This document shows positions 43,279 to 52,200 of a DNA stretch of 64,000 nucleotides, in pieces (the stretch's first letter is position 1; every line of letters starts with the position of its first letter). The stretch comes from Thalassobius sp002708925 (GTDB taxonomy: Bacteria > Pseudomonadota > Alphaproteobacteria > Rhodobacterales > Rhodobacteraceae). The position numbers and the translations under genes are program-made. The notes under the pieces are model-generated. The model searched no databases, was not told the DNA's origin, and was given only the letters and a program-made list of their open reading frames with translations. The stretch covers positions 1 through 64,000 of the forward strand of contig NZ_JBNAGJ010000011.1 of assembly GCF_049803795.1 (NCBI RefSeq). Direction: 5' to 3'.

Positions 43279-43305
43279 GTGTAGGCACAAAAAGTGCGCC
43301 TACAC
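43279..43305. promoter_or_regulatory. Inverted-repeat operator candidate 1 in divergent promoter
   Basis: GTGTAGGC at 43279 and GCCTACAC at 43298 form an 8-bp inverted repeat around an 11-base spacer, followed by CGAAC. It lies in the 141-bp gap between the divergent ubiquitin-like and XRE/protease operons. Confidence 0.55.
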
Positions 43306-43344
43306 CGAACATCATATATTTGTTGAAAGTCAGAAGTCAAGCAC

Positions 43345-43361
43345 GTAAAGTATGTCTTTAC
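43345..43361. promoter_or_regulatory. Inverted-repeat operator candidate 2 in divergent promoter
   Basis: GTAAAG-TATGT-CTTTAC is a perfect 6-bp inverted repeat, also followed by CGAAC, 32 bp before the XRE start codon. The XRE protein encoded next door is the likely binder. Confidence 0.55.
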
Positions 43362-43392
43362 CGAACAAGAAGATCGACGGGGAGGCCGCCAC

Positions 43393-43716
43393 ATGACCAA
43401 CAGCCTGGGAGAGAAGATTCGCCGCTTACGGAAGGAGCAAAAGCTCACGCTCGACAAACTCGCCGAGCTCACCGGCTCCAGCAAAAGCTACATATGGGAG
43501 CTGGAGAACAAGAACCCGCCGCGTCCATCGGCGGAGAAGCTGGCTAAGATCGCTGGAGCGCTTGGCGTCACGATTGAGTACCTGCTCGATGAAAAGCAGA
43601 CGATCACCGAGGAAGACGCTGTCGATGCGCAGTTCTATCGCGAGTACAAACACATGGACGCCGACACGAAAGAAAAAATTCGTGAGATGGTAAAACTATG
43701 GGGGAAACCCGGATGA
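43393..43716 (+). CDS. XRE-family repressor paired with ImmA-like protease
   Basis: The 107-residue protein has a clear helix-turn-helix: LGEKIRRLRKEQKLTLDKLA ELTGSSKSYIWELENKNPPR PSAEKLAKIAGALGV. An acidic C-terminal helix follows. It overlaps the protease gene by 4 bp. In ImmR/ImmA-type pairs the protease cleaves the repressor on a signal, releasing nearby promoters; the divergent ubiquitin-like operon is the obvious target here. Confidence 0.87.
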   Translation: MTNSLGEKIRRLRKEQKLTLDKLAELTGSSKSYIWELENKNPPRPSAEKLAKIAGALGVTIEYLLDEKQTITEEDAVDAQFYREYKHMDADTKEKIREMVKLWGKPG

Positions 43717-44624
43717 GCAAGCCGAAGTCGCCACAACGATGGGCATACGATCTGACCATCATCCTGAACACCTTGGGTGGCGACGACCGCTTTCCGGTGA
43801 ATGTTGAAGCGCTCGCCTATGATTTTTCCAAGCAGCGCTTTCCTGACGATCCGATAAGCCTTGTACAGGGCGCCCCGTTGAAAGGTTTCGAGGGCGCCTT
43901 GATGAAGGCGCCGCCTAGCGAGAAAGGCTGGGGCATCTTTTACAATTCGGACACAGCATCGCCGGGGCGGATCAACTTTACGCTCGCCCATGAGTTCGGG
44001 CACTATCTCCTGCACAGGCAGGATCATCCTGACGGTATCCAGTGCAGCACCGAGGATATGGAACGCTGGGACAGCAAGTACCGGCAGATCGAGAAGGAGG
44101 CGAACGAGTTTGCCGCAAATCTCCTCATGCCGCTGGATGACTTCCGCGCGCAGATCGGTCCAAAATCTCAGCCTGACCTGGAGGCTTTGGGGGCATGCGC
44201 CGACCGCTACGGCGTGTCCCTGATCGCGGCGACGCTGCGCTGGTTGCAGTACACCGAGCGCCGTGCAGTTCTGGTGAAGTCTATCGATGGCTTCATTCAT
44301 TGGGCGCGGTCGAGTGATCGCGCCTTGCGCACAGGTGCCTACTTCAAGACGGCTGGCCGCCCGGCAATCGAGATACCGGCCGCCGCGATACCGGCAACGG
44401 AAACCGAACTGGTTCGGCGAAAAGCAACGCGAGAGCATGAGGCAGGAATCTGGTTCAAAGAGCCCTGCACCGAGTATGCTCTGGTCTCCGAAGTCCACGA
44501 CTTTGCGCTCTCCCTGATCCATCTTGGTGATGCGCCATCACGCTTCGAGCCTACCGAAGAGGCCGAGGAAGACATATACGACCGTATGGTGAGCCGCACG
44601 CCGGGCTCTTCTTGGCTGGGCTAA
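43713..44624 (+). CDS. ImmA/IrrE-family metallo-endopeptidase
   Basis: The 303-residue protein has the zinc-protease motif LAHEFGHYLLHR near residue 95 and the third ligand region ANEFAANLLMPLDDFRAQI, both intact. The C-terminal 140 residues are a sensor-like domain with an acidic end. ATG 43713 overlaps the XRE stop; ATG 43698 is possible. It probably cleaves the XRE repressor next to it when a stress is sensed. Confidence 0.88.
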   Translation: MSKPKSPQRWAYDLTIILNTLGGDDRFPVNVEALAYDFSKQRFPDDPISLVQGAPLKGFEGALMKAPPSEKGWGIFYNSDTASPGRINFTLAHEFGHYLLHRQDHPDGIQCSTEDMERWDSKYRQIEKEANEFAANLLMPLDDFRAQIGPKSQPDLEALGACADRYGVSLIAATLRWLQYTERRAVLVKSIDGFIHWARSSDRALRTGAYFKTAGRPAIEIPAAAIPATETELVRRKATREHEAGIWFKEPCTEYALVSEVHDFALSLIHLGDAPSRFEPTEEAEEDIYDRMVSRTPGSSWLG

Positions 44625-44638
44625 AAGCGCGCCAAAAA

Positions 44639-44658
44639 TGATCTATAAAAGTAGATCA
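44639..44658. promoter_or_regulatory. Palindromic operator candidate before hipBA-like genes
   Basis: TGATCTA-TAAAAG-TAGATCA has perfect 7-bp arms, 108 bp upstream of the HipB-like start. Related half-sites (AGATCA) recur at 44684 and 44729. The core matches the operator candidate at 32131. Confidence 0.55.
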
Positions 44659-44766
44659 TCTCGGTCTTTCGATATATGAAAACAGATCACTCCTTGAAAA
44701 TTCGTGTTCCGTATGATACATTAAAATAGATCAAGCGCTTTGCTTGATATGCAGGATTACATCAAA

Positions 44767-45357
44767 ATGAGCTATGAGAGCGAAAAACTAGCGGCAACAC
44801 TGAAAGCTGCACGCGAGAAGAAGGGGCTTAGCCAGCGTGCGCTAAGCGCCCGTGCAGGCGTGCCGCAGTCGCATATCTCCAAGATCGAGAGCGGCGCGGT
44901 GAACCTCACCGTCTCAAGCCTGACCGCCATCGCCAACGCCCTTGATCTGGAACTGGCGCTCGTGCCGCGCAAGGCTGCGCCAGCAGTCAGGACAATCACC
45001 CGTAGCGTAAACGACGTCCCGAAGGCCACGCCGGAAGCCCGCAAAGAGATTGCCCGGCTCGCCAAGCAGCTTGAGCACATCCAGTCGCTCAAGATCGATA
45101 GTCCCGCCTTCGAAAACCTGCAGCGGCAGTTTCGGGAGATGCGGCAATTCGAGAACCTGATCCGGAACACCGACACGTTGCGCAGTATCCGCGAAGCGCT
45201 CAAAGCCGTGGAGGGCGCGGGTGGCGTTGCAGCGCTGCAAGACGTGTCAAAGCAGATGAACAGTTTGCGCAACATGCTTGCTCATGGCGTAGCCGACGAG
45301 GAGCGGACTCGATTGCCGCGCCCTGCCTATCGCCTTGATGGAGATAACGATGAGTAG
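44767..45357 (+). CDS. HipB-like antitoxin/repressor with long C-terminal extension
   Basis: An N-terminal helix-turn-helix (AREKKGLSQRALSARAGVPQ SHISKIESGAVNLTVSSLTA) is followed by about 110 residues of helical sequence. HipB is usually about 90 residues, so the 196-residue form is long. ATG 44767 was chosen; ATG 44749 is in frame. It overlaps hipA by 8 bp. It should repress the pair and neutralise the HipA kinase. Confidence 0.82.
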   Translation: MSYESEKLAATLKAAREKKGLSQRALSARAGVPQSHISKIESGAVNLTVSSLTAIANALDLELALVPRKAAPAVRTITRSVNDVPKATPEARKEIARLAKQLEHIQSLKIDSPAFENLQRQFREMRQFENLIRNTDTLRSIREALKAVEGAGGVAALQDVSKQMNSLRNMLAHGVADEERTRLPRPAYRLDGDNDE

Positions 45358-46582
45358 TGTCTCAGTCCTGAACGTAAACCTGTATGGGGAGCCTATCGGC
45401 ACACTCACCAATCTTGGCGGCGATCGCACCATCTTTGCCTTCACCGATGAGTACATCGCCGATCCTGACAGGCCGACGCTTGGTCTTGCCTTCAAGGATG
45501 AATTTGGGGAGCTCTACACGGATTTTAGGCCGTATCAGAAGCGCGTCATGCCCTTCTTCTCAAACCTTCTGCCCGAGGGTCATCTGCGCAAATACCTGGC
45601 CGAACAGGTGGGCGTGAACCCCGAACGTGAATTCTATCTGCTCTGGGCGCTTGGCCATGACCTGCCCGGCGCGATCACGATCGCCCCTGCTGACGGTGAA
45701 GCCTGGCCACCGGATGCTGCCGACGGAGCCGATGATCATGGTGATGATCAGCGAGAGAACGCTTTGCGGTTTTCGCTGGCAGGTGTTCAGCTCAAGTTTT
45801 CCGCCGTGATGGAAGCAAGTGGCGGGCTGACCATTCCCGCCTCCGGGGTCGGGGGCTCCTGGATCGTCAAGCTCCCCTCCCGTGAATTCGCAGGCGTCCC
45901 TGAAAATGAATTCTCGATGATGAAACTGGCCAGCCTAATCGGGATGAACGTGCCTGCCATCCATCTGGTCGGCATCGATGCGATCAAGAACTTGCCCGAA
46001 GGCATCGATAAGATCGGCAACCATGCCTTTGTGATCGAGCGCTTTGATCGGCTATCCGACGGATCGCGCGTGCATATCGAGGATTTTGCGCAGGTATATG
46101 GGCTCTATCCCGAAGACAAATACGGTAATGGCACATTCCGGAACATCGCCCAAGTGATCGCCGCCGAAGGCAACGATGCCGACATCATCGAATATGTCAG
46201 GCGCCTGACCTTTAACATGCTGATCGGCAATGCCGACATGCACATGAAAAACTGGTCACTGATCTATCCGGACAGGCGGTATGTCTCGCTGGCACCTGCC
46301 TATGATTTTGTGGCGACTGTGCCCTACATTCCGGGCGATGCGACCAACATGAAGATCAGTCGTGCCAAGGTGTTCTCGGCATTCTCGGTGGATGAGCTAG
46401 AGCACCTTGCCGTCAAAGCGGCCATTCCGAAGAAGATGGCGATCGATGCTGCCAAAGAGACGGTTCAGCTCTTTCGGGAGCATTGGGAAGCGGAAGCGGC
46501 AAACCTGCCGATGAGCGATGAGGTCAGGTCAGCCGTTGAGGCTCACATGAAGACAGTGCCAATTTTGGAGGAGCTTTCATAG
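45350..46582 (+). CDS. hipA: HipA-like Ser/Thr kinase toxin
   Basis: The 410-residue protein has the HipA N-terminal domain (YQKRVMPFFSNLLPEGHLRKYL) and the kinase-like C-terminal domain with GGSWIVKLPS, ENEFSMMKLASLIGM and the catalytic segment IGNADMHMKNWS followed by LAPAYDFVAT. HipA kinases phosphorylate aminoacyl-tRNA synthetases and stop growth. All visible catalytic residues are present. Confidence 0.9.
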   Translation: MSSVSVLNVNLYGEPIGTLTNLGGDRTIFAFTDEYIADPDRPTLGLAFKDEFGELYTDFRPYQKRVMPFFSNLLPEGHLRKYLAEQVGVNPEREFYLLWALGHDLPGAITIAPADGEAWPPDAADGADDHGDDQRENALRFSLAGVQLKFSAVMEASGGLTIPASGVGGSWIVKLPSREFAGVPENEFSMMKLASLIGMNVPAIHLVGIDAIKNLPEGIDKIGNHAFVIERFDRLSDGSRVHIEDFAQVYGLYPEDKYGNGTFRNIAQVIAAEGNDADIIEYVRRLTFNMLIGNADMHMKNWSLIYPDRRYVSLAPAYDFVATVPYIPGDATNMKISRAKVFSAFSVDELEHLAVKAAIPKKMAIDAAKETVQLFREHWEAEAANLPMSDEVRSAVEAHMKTVPILEELS

Positions 46583-47000
46583 GGTAAGGGGTTCCTGACT
46601 CACCAGCAAAGCAGGGCGGAGGCCGGTGCCCTGTTCTTCTGCGCCGCCGCACCCCCATCAGCAAGTGAGGGGTGACGGACAGCTCCGGCGAAGCAGGGCG
46701 ACAGGTACGCTCTAGCTTGCGGCGTTCGGCAGGTTTCAGATTTTCTTGGCGTTCTCGAACAAGTCACCTGATCGTTCTTTGATCTTTGCCTCGTTCCAGT
46801 TGTCATGTTCGCAAAGGCGCTTGTTGAGATAAAGAAACACTGAGTTTGCAAAGATCGCTATCTGCGCTTCGCTGCCCTTGGTGCTTTCTGCAGCATCAGC
46901 CGGGGCCGCTACCGACTGCAGAATGGCGGCTCTGGGCCTACTCCAACACCTGACTTAAGCATAGTTTCCTTCGCGCAATCTCCAAACCACACCAGCACAG
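46583..47000. other. Gap between hipA and the accessory backbone
   Basis: About 420 bp without an intact gene. It contains the C-terminal gene remnant described at 46737 and otherwise no supported feature. The border of the defence-like island probably lies here. Confidence 0.5.
46737..46940 (-). pseudogene. C-terminal remnant of an unidentified protein
   Basis: The leftward frame is open from a stop near 46940 without a start codon and reads AAILQSVAAPADAAESTKGS EAQIAIFANSVFLYLNKRLC and WNEAKIKERSGDLFENAKKI before the stop. The WN-x-x-x-I-x-x-R pattern near the end resembles the tail of DUF262/DUF1524 (GmrSD-type) nuclease proteins, but the match is short and unproven. Confidence 0.4.
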
Positions 47001-47031
47001 AAAAAGGGGAACCGTGGTCCCACGGCTCCCC
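47001..47031 (-). terminator. Rho-independent terminator of the DUF736 gene
   Basis: On the minus strand GGGGAGCCGTGG pairs with CCACGGTTCCCC around a short loop and is followed by TTTTT. It lies 34 bp after the DUF736 stop and would end the leftward accessory transcript. Confidence 0.75.
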
Positions 47032-47064
47032 TCCGGGTTTAGTTGGTCTCGGCTCTCGCGCTGA

Positions 47065-47793
47065 TCACGCGACCAGCGACAGCCCCGCGCCTGCGTCCTG
47101 CGGCTGCTCACCGCTGTCGATGAACGGGATGATCGAGAAGGTCTGCCCGCCGCGCTGTTCTTCGTTCTGCACGGCGTTGACACGCAAATCGCCATCGGGC
47201 GTGTTGATCAGCAGCGACAGGTAGTCGTTGCCCGTGCGGCTGCTTTTCGCCATCCAGGCCGAGCCGACGCGGATCGGTGTGCCCCGGGGGGAGCTGACCT
47301 CAATGCGGTAATCGGGGTGGGTCTCCTCGGATTTGTAGCTGTTCTCGATCAGGATGAACTCCAGATCAAACATCATGTTGGCGATGTAGCCGGTGAAGGC
47401 GTTGTCGGCGTCCATGGCGGTGAGCTCGCCCGAGATCGAGCCGGATTTCATCGGGCCGTTCGAGACCAGAGGGATGATCTCGAATTCGCCACTCTGAGCC
47501 GCGCGCGCCTCTTTCGTCTGCACCGCGTTGACCCGGAACGGGCCGATGCCAACGTCGATCTGCATCGAGATGTAGGGGTTGCCGCTGGTATTGCCGGTTT
47601 CGTTCCAGGCCGTGCCGATGCGGACCTTGCGGCCCGACTTGTTGATCGCCGTCACGTCATAATCCGGGCTGCGCGCGGACATCTTGGCCCGTGCCTCAAG
47701 CTGGATGGCGATGTCAAATCGCGTCGAGTGAATCATGCCGGTGTATTCGGCGGCGGCGGTCTCGACATTGCGGGTGAGGGTTCCTGCGAACAT
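47065..47793 (-). CDS. Tandem DUF736 protein
   Basis: The 242-residue protein contains two copies of a domain usually found singly (about 100 residues). The first has KSGRKVRIGTAWNETGNTSG NPYISMQID and the second RGTPIRVGSAWMAKSSRTGN DYLSLLIN. DUF736 genes are markers of alphaproteobacterial plasmids and conjugative elements; their function is unknown. ATG 47793 was chosen because FAGTLTRNVETAAAEYTG is the usual start. A copy of the dispersed motif lies about 80 bp upstream. Confidence 0.85.
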   Translation of the reverse strand: MFAGTLTRNVETAAAEYTGMIHSTRFDIAIQLEARAKMSARSPDYDVTAINKSGRKVRIGTAWNETGNTSGNPYISMQIDVGIGPFRVNAVQTKEARAAQSGEFEIIPLVSNGPMKSGSISGELTAMDADNAFTGYIANMMFDLEFILIENSYKSEETHPDYRIEVSSPRGTPIRVGSAWMAKSSRTGNDYLSLLINTPDGDLRVNAVQNEEQRGGQTFSIIPFIDSGEQPQDAGAGLSLVA

Positions 47794-47873
47794 GGGATAG
47801 TTCCTTCTTGGATTGGCCGGTGCCTGACGTTCTTGCCAGCGCATCCGGGATTGCTTTCTCGACCCCTTGAGGG

Positions 47874-47905
47874 ATCACAAAACAGAAAGCTTGCTTTCCT
47901 TTCAG
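47874..47905 (-). promoter_or_regulatory. Dispersed AAAG-rich element, upstream of DUF736
   Basis: On the minus strand CTGAAAGGAAAGCAAGCTTT followed by CTGTTTTGTGATCCC. It resembles five other elements upstream of leftward backbone genes (49272, 53592, 58512, 59012, 60832). Confidence 0.5.
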
Positions 47906-47918
47906 CCCCGCCCAAGGG

Positions 47919-48221
47919 TCAGAGCTGCCGTCCGAGTGGGAAGGCCCCCGCGCCTCCGGGTGCTACGCCCCTCCCCTGCCCGTCTGGTCTAGATTGGCTG
48001 TCCGGATTTTCCGCGGCGTCCTTCGATTGCGCGATGAAAAACTCCGCCTCTCTTCCGTTCAACCGTTGCCCGCCCCGGTCGGTCAGGCCGATGCAGCTGC
48101 CGTTCAGCACATAGGTGATGAGGTACTGATCGAACCGGTCCTTCTGGACAACGTAGCCGGTATTGGCCCAATGCACGGTCTGCCCGGCATCGACCGCGGC
48201 TTTGATGTCTTCGAGTGTCAT
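47919..48221 (-). CDS. Small plasmid-borne protein of unknown function
   Basis: The 100-residue protein starts TLEDIKAAVDAGQTVHWANT and has GYVVQKDRFDQYLITYVLNG, then GLTDRGGQRLNGREAEFFI and a Gly/Pro-rich tail. ATG 48221 follows AAGGAGG. Similar short proteins occur beside DUF736 genes on alphaproteobacterial plasmids; no function is known. Confidence 0.72.
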   Translation of the reverse strand: MTLEDIKAAVDAGQTVHWANTGYVVQKDRFDQYLITYVLNGSCIGLTDRGGQRLNGREAEFFIAQSKDAAENPDSQSRPDGQGRGVAPGGAGAFPLGRQL

Positions 48222-48321
48222 GCGAACCTCCTTACGAAGAATGGTGGGGAAACGACGCAAGAAGCCCGGTCATCCAACCGGGCTTCCACGCAGCATTCGT
48301 TTGGCAAACGGCCGAGAGCTG

Positions 48322-48783
48322 TCAGGCGCTCTGCGTGGCTTGCGTCGCGCGTGCCGCCATCCAATCTTTCAGGCCAAGAACCGTTCTGCCGGCGGCGACC
48401 TCGGAGGCCCAGGCAACCCTTGGATCGCCGCAGGGCTCCCCGCTGACGTGCTGCTCGATATGGCCATTGGCCATCCATGGCTCAGGCTGTATGCGTCGCA
48501 GCCAGTCCGCCATGCTCGGGATACGGCCCTGACAATCTTCGCGGACATGTTGCTCGCCGATCCAGCGCACGGGGATGTCCCGACCAGCGCTATTGGTCAG
48601 GGTCAGACCGAAGACACGTTCGGCCTCGAACAGGCCTTGGGCATGGTGACGCAAGGCCCGGTGCGTGAAGAGCGCGAGGTGCTCTTTCGAGGCGTCAAAC
48701 CAATCGTGGACGGCCTGATAGTCAGACGGCACCCCGCCGAACTTCCGGGCAGAGCTTTCGGCATGATGAAGCGGATGGGCCAT
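48322..48783 (-). CDS. DUF6915-like plasmid protein
   Basis: The 153-residue protein starts AHPLHHAESSARKFGGVPSD YQAVHDWFDASKEHLALF and includes THRALRHHAQGLFEAERVFG and VRWIGEQHVREDCQGRIPSM. The many His residues suggest metal or nucleic-acid chemistry but nothing is established. It starts 2 bp after the stop of the next upstream gene (48785), so they are co-transcribed. Confidence 0.72.
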   Translation of the reverse strand: MAHPLHHAESSARKFGGVPSDYQAVHDWFDASKEHLALFTHRALRHHAQGLFEAERVFGLTLTNSAGRDIPVRWIGEQHVREDCQGRIPSMADWLRRIQPEPWMANGHIEQHVSGEPCGDPRVAWASEVAAGRTVLGLKDWMAARATQATQSA

Positions 48784-48784
48784 C

Positions 48785-49171
48785 TCAAAGCCCCTCGTCA
48801 CAGCTGTGCGAGCATTCGACATAGCGGTCGGCGTGATCGAGGGTGATGCTGTCTGCTGCAATGTCCCAGGTCAGCGTGCCGTAGCCGCCCTCGTTGTTCT
48901 CGAACCCCGGATGATGGTGATAGGCGAGTGACCAGGCGAAATCGCCCACGGCGGTGACAAGCGCTTCCGGCAGTTTGACCTCCGCAGGCTGCACATTCAC
49001 GTCCTCGACATTGCCGGAGTCGCCATAGCCTTCGTATTCGGCGGTGACCTCGTTGATGCCAAGCGCGCGCAATTGCGCGATCAGTTCCGCTCGGGTTGCT
49101 TTCAGGGTGGTTTCGCGCTCGGCGCGCCACTGAGCCGCCATTGCGGCATAGTCGATCTGGGGATTGGTCAT
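48785..49171 (-). CDS. DUF6878-like plasmid protein
   Basis: The 128-residue acidic protein has YAAMAAQWRAERETTLKATR AELIAQL, then ITAEYEGYGDSGNVEDV-type sequence and a conserved YHHHPGFENNEGGYGTLTWD. This is the DUF6878 pattern, found in plasmid accessory clusters next to Strawberry-notch helicases. Function unknown. Confidence 0.78.
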   Translation of the reverse strand: MTNPQIDYAAMAAQWRAERETTLKATRAELIAQLRALGINEVTAEYEGYGDSGNVEDVNVQPAEVKLPEALVTAVGDFAWSLAYHHHPGFENNEGGYGTLTWDIAADSITLDHADRYVECSHSCDEGL

Positions 49172-49271
49172 GGGTCTGTCCTCTTGTCAGAAGTTGGGGG
49201 GCCAGGCGTCGCATTGGTCGGCGCGCGCCCGGAAAGCGCAGACCGGCCAAAACCCGATCCGCGACGCCCGA

Positions 49272-49295
49272 CACAAAGCCCCCTTTGACTTTTCA
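49272..49295 (-). promoter_or_regulatory. Dispersed AAAG-rich element, between helicase and DUF6878 genes
   Basis: On the minus strand TGAAAAGTCAAAGGGGGCTT followed by TGTGT. Its first three bases are the stop codon of the large helicase gene. Confidence 0.5.
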
Positions 49296-52200
49296 GGCGG
49301 CTTGGTCTGACGCCTTGCCGGTTCCCTGCCCCACGATCCGTGCCAGAATGCCCAATGTATCGACCCCATCCCCATGCGGCAGGAACACACGAAACTGGAA
49401 GGCGATGATCTCGGTGAAGCAGCCGAGAGCTTTGAGGCCGTCCATCATGCCCTTGTCGGCACCGCCCAGCTCGAGACGCATCTCGCCTGCGACCCGGCGA
49501 CGGGTCAGGCTCAGGCCCCGGCCCAGATTGACAGGTGCGGTGTTGCCAAAGGCGGCGGTCAACATCTCCTGCGGCGTTTGCGGGTTGGAGACGAGGAAGC
49601 GGGCGCGCAACGCTGCCGCCCCTTCCTCGCTGAGCGTGCGCCCGATCATGGCGGTCGGCCCGTCTGGCGTGACGCGGTAGATGCGCTCGTTGGTGGTCGG
49701 GATGTCCTTCCAGATCGGCAGCAGCAGCCCAGTCAACAGGTAGAGCTTGGTCGTGGTGGTTTTTGGCAGGGACGCAGCCTCGGAATCCCAAAGCCGTGCG
49801 AACTCCGGCTTGCCGATCTCTTCCCAGGCCGAGGACTCGAACCGTGCCTCTTCGAGGTAGCTCGACCCGTTGGGCCGCACCGCCTTGCGCATCAGCGTGA
49901 CGATGTCCTCGTCATACATCTGCATGGGCCGCGCCGAGATGAGCGCCGCGCGACCGGAGGCGCTATTGACCATCGGCAGCTTGTCGGAATTGCGAGAGAG
50001 GGCGTCATCTGCCGACAGCACGTGAACCGGGTCGGTGACCTCGAGCCCGATGATCCGAGTCACGGCGCCAGATTTCGGGCAGGTCCAGAGATCCTCCGTG
50101 GAGACCTGCTCGATCTTTTCGCCGCGCAGGGTTTCCACGCCGAGATCGAGCGTGCCTGCCGCGCGCGCCCGTTCCGTCTGATCAGCGATCCGGCGCATGA
50201 AATCGGCAAAGAGCGCGTTCTGCATGTGGATGGGAAGGGCAAGCATCCGGTTCAGAAACCGCTGGATCGGCGGCAACTCCTCAAGGAGCACCCCGTCCTT
50301 GTCGATCAGCCGCAGGGCCGTCCAGTCGGTGAAGCTCTCGTAGCTCATCGCCTCAGCGCGTCCGGCGGCAAGATCGGCGAAATACCCACGCAGCGCCGCC
50401 CGCGCGATCGGGCTTTCCAAATTGTCCTCCTCGCGGAACATGCCCTGCGAGCCGGTCTCGCGCTGACCCTTGGTCAACGCCCCCAGCTGGTCGAGGCGCT
50501 TGGCGATTGTCGAGGTAAAGCGCTTCTCGCCATGCACATCGGAGGTGCAGACCCGGAAGAAGGGCGCTGACACTTGAGCCGATCGATGCGTGCGGCCGAG
50601 CCCCTGGATGGCCGCATCGGCGCGCCAGCCGGGCTCCAGCAGGTAGTGACGCCGACGCTTCTGGTTCTTGGCCGTTTGCGCCGCATGATAGGATCGGCCC
50701 GTCCCGCCCGCGTCGGAGAAGATCAGGATATCCTTCTCGCCGTCCATGAAGGCTTGGGTCTCGGAGGAATTGCTGCTGGCGGCGCGCTTCTCGATGAAGA
50801 GGTGGCCATCCTCGGCCTTGAGGGGCCGGATAGATCGCCCCGTGACCTCGGCGACAGCCTCATCACCAAAGGCCCAGAGGATCTGATCGAGCGCCGAGGG
50901 GATCGGGGCCAGCGTCATCAACTCCATCATGGCCGCATCACGCAGGGCGAGCGCCTCGCGCGAGACAACCAGCGCGCCGGCCTCATCCCGTAAGGGTTCC
51001 GCGACCATGTTGCCGTCGATCTCCACGAGCTTTTGCGCGTGGATCGGGAAGGCCTGTTCGAGATAGCCCAGGACGTAGTCGCGCGGCGTCAAGGCACCCT
51101 CGACCAGCTCGTCCTCCGGGTCCATCGTCTCAAGCCGACGTTTCAGCAGGCTCTCACCGGTCGAGACCACTTGGATGACGCAAGCATTGCCCGCCGCCAA
51201 ATCGTCCTCGATGGCGCGGATGATGGTCGGCGCCTTCATTCCCATCAGGAGATGGTTGAAGAAGCGCTGCTTCGTGCTCTCGAAGCGGGACTTGGCCGAG
51301 GCGCGTGCGGCCGAGGCATTGGTCTCTCCCGAGGCGTCGTTGACGCCAGTGGCGGTCAAAGCGGCGCCGAGATTGTGGTGGATCGTCCGAAACGCGCCCG
51401 CGTATGCGTCGTAGATCTCGATCTGGGCTGGAGTGAGCGCGTGTTCGAGCACATCATATTCCACGCCATCAAAACTGAGGGCACGCGCAGTGTAGAGCCC
51501 GAGCGTCTTGAGATCGCGCGCGACCACCTCCATGGCAGCGACGCCGCCGGCTTCCATCGCAGAAACGAAGCTCTCGCGGCTCGGAAAGGGGTATTCGGGG
51601 CCCTGCCCCCAGAGCCCGAGACGCGCCGCATAGGCAAGGTTGTGGACGCTCGTGGCACCCGTAGCCGAGATGTAGAAGACGCGGGCGCGCGGGGCCGCGA
51701 GTTGCAGCCGCAGGCCCGCAAGGCCCTGCTGGGAGGGTTTGACCCCCCTGCCCTGCTCGGACCCCGCCGCGTTCTGCATGGCATGGGCCTCATCAAAGGC
51801 CAGCACGCCGTCGAAATCTTCGCCCATCCACTCAAAAATCTGGCTCAGCCGCGTGGTGCCGCATTTGCCCGCGGACCGCAGCGTGGCGTAGGTGACAAAG
51901 AGGATGCCACAGGTCACGGTGATGGGCTGGTCCGGTTTCCATTTTGAGAGCGGCTGGATGTCGGCTGGCGAGCCGCCGAGATCGGTCCAGTCGCGGATGG
52001 CGTCCTCGATGAGCGTGGCGGATTTGGAGACCCAGATCGCCTTTCTGCGCCCGGCAAGCCAGTTCACGAGGATGAGCCCCGCGCATTCGCGCCCCTTGCC
52101 GCAACCGGTGCCGTCGCCGAGGAAATACCCGAGGCGATAAGCATTGGCATCCGGGTCATCATCGGCCCGGGTGAGCTTGGTCTGGTCGTCGTCGATGGTG

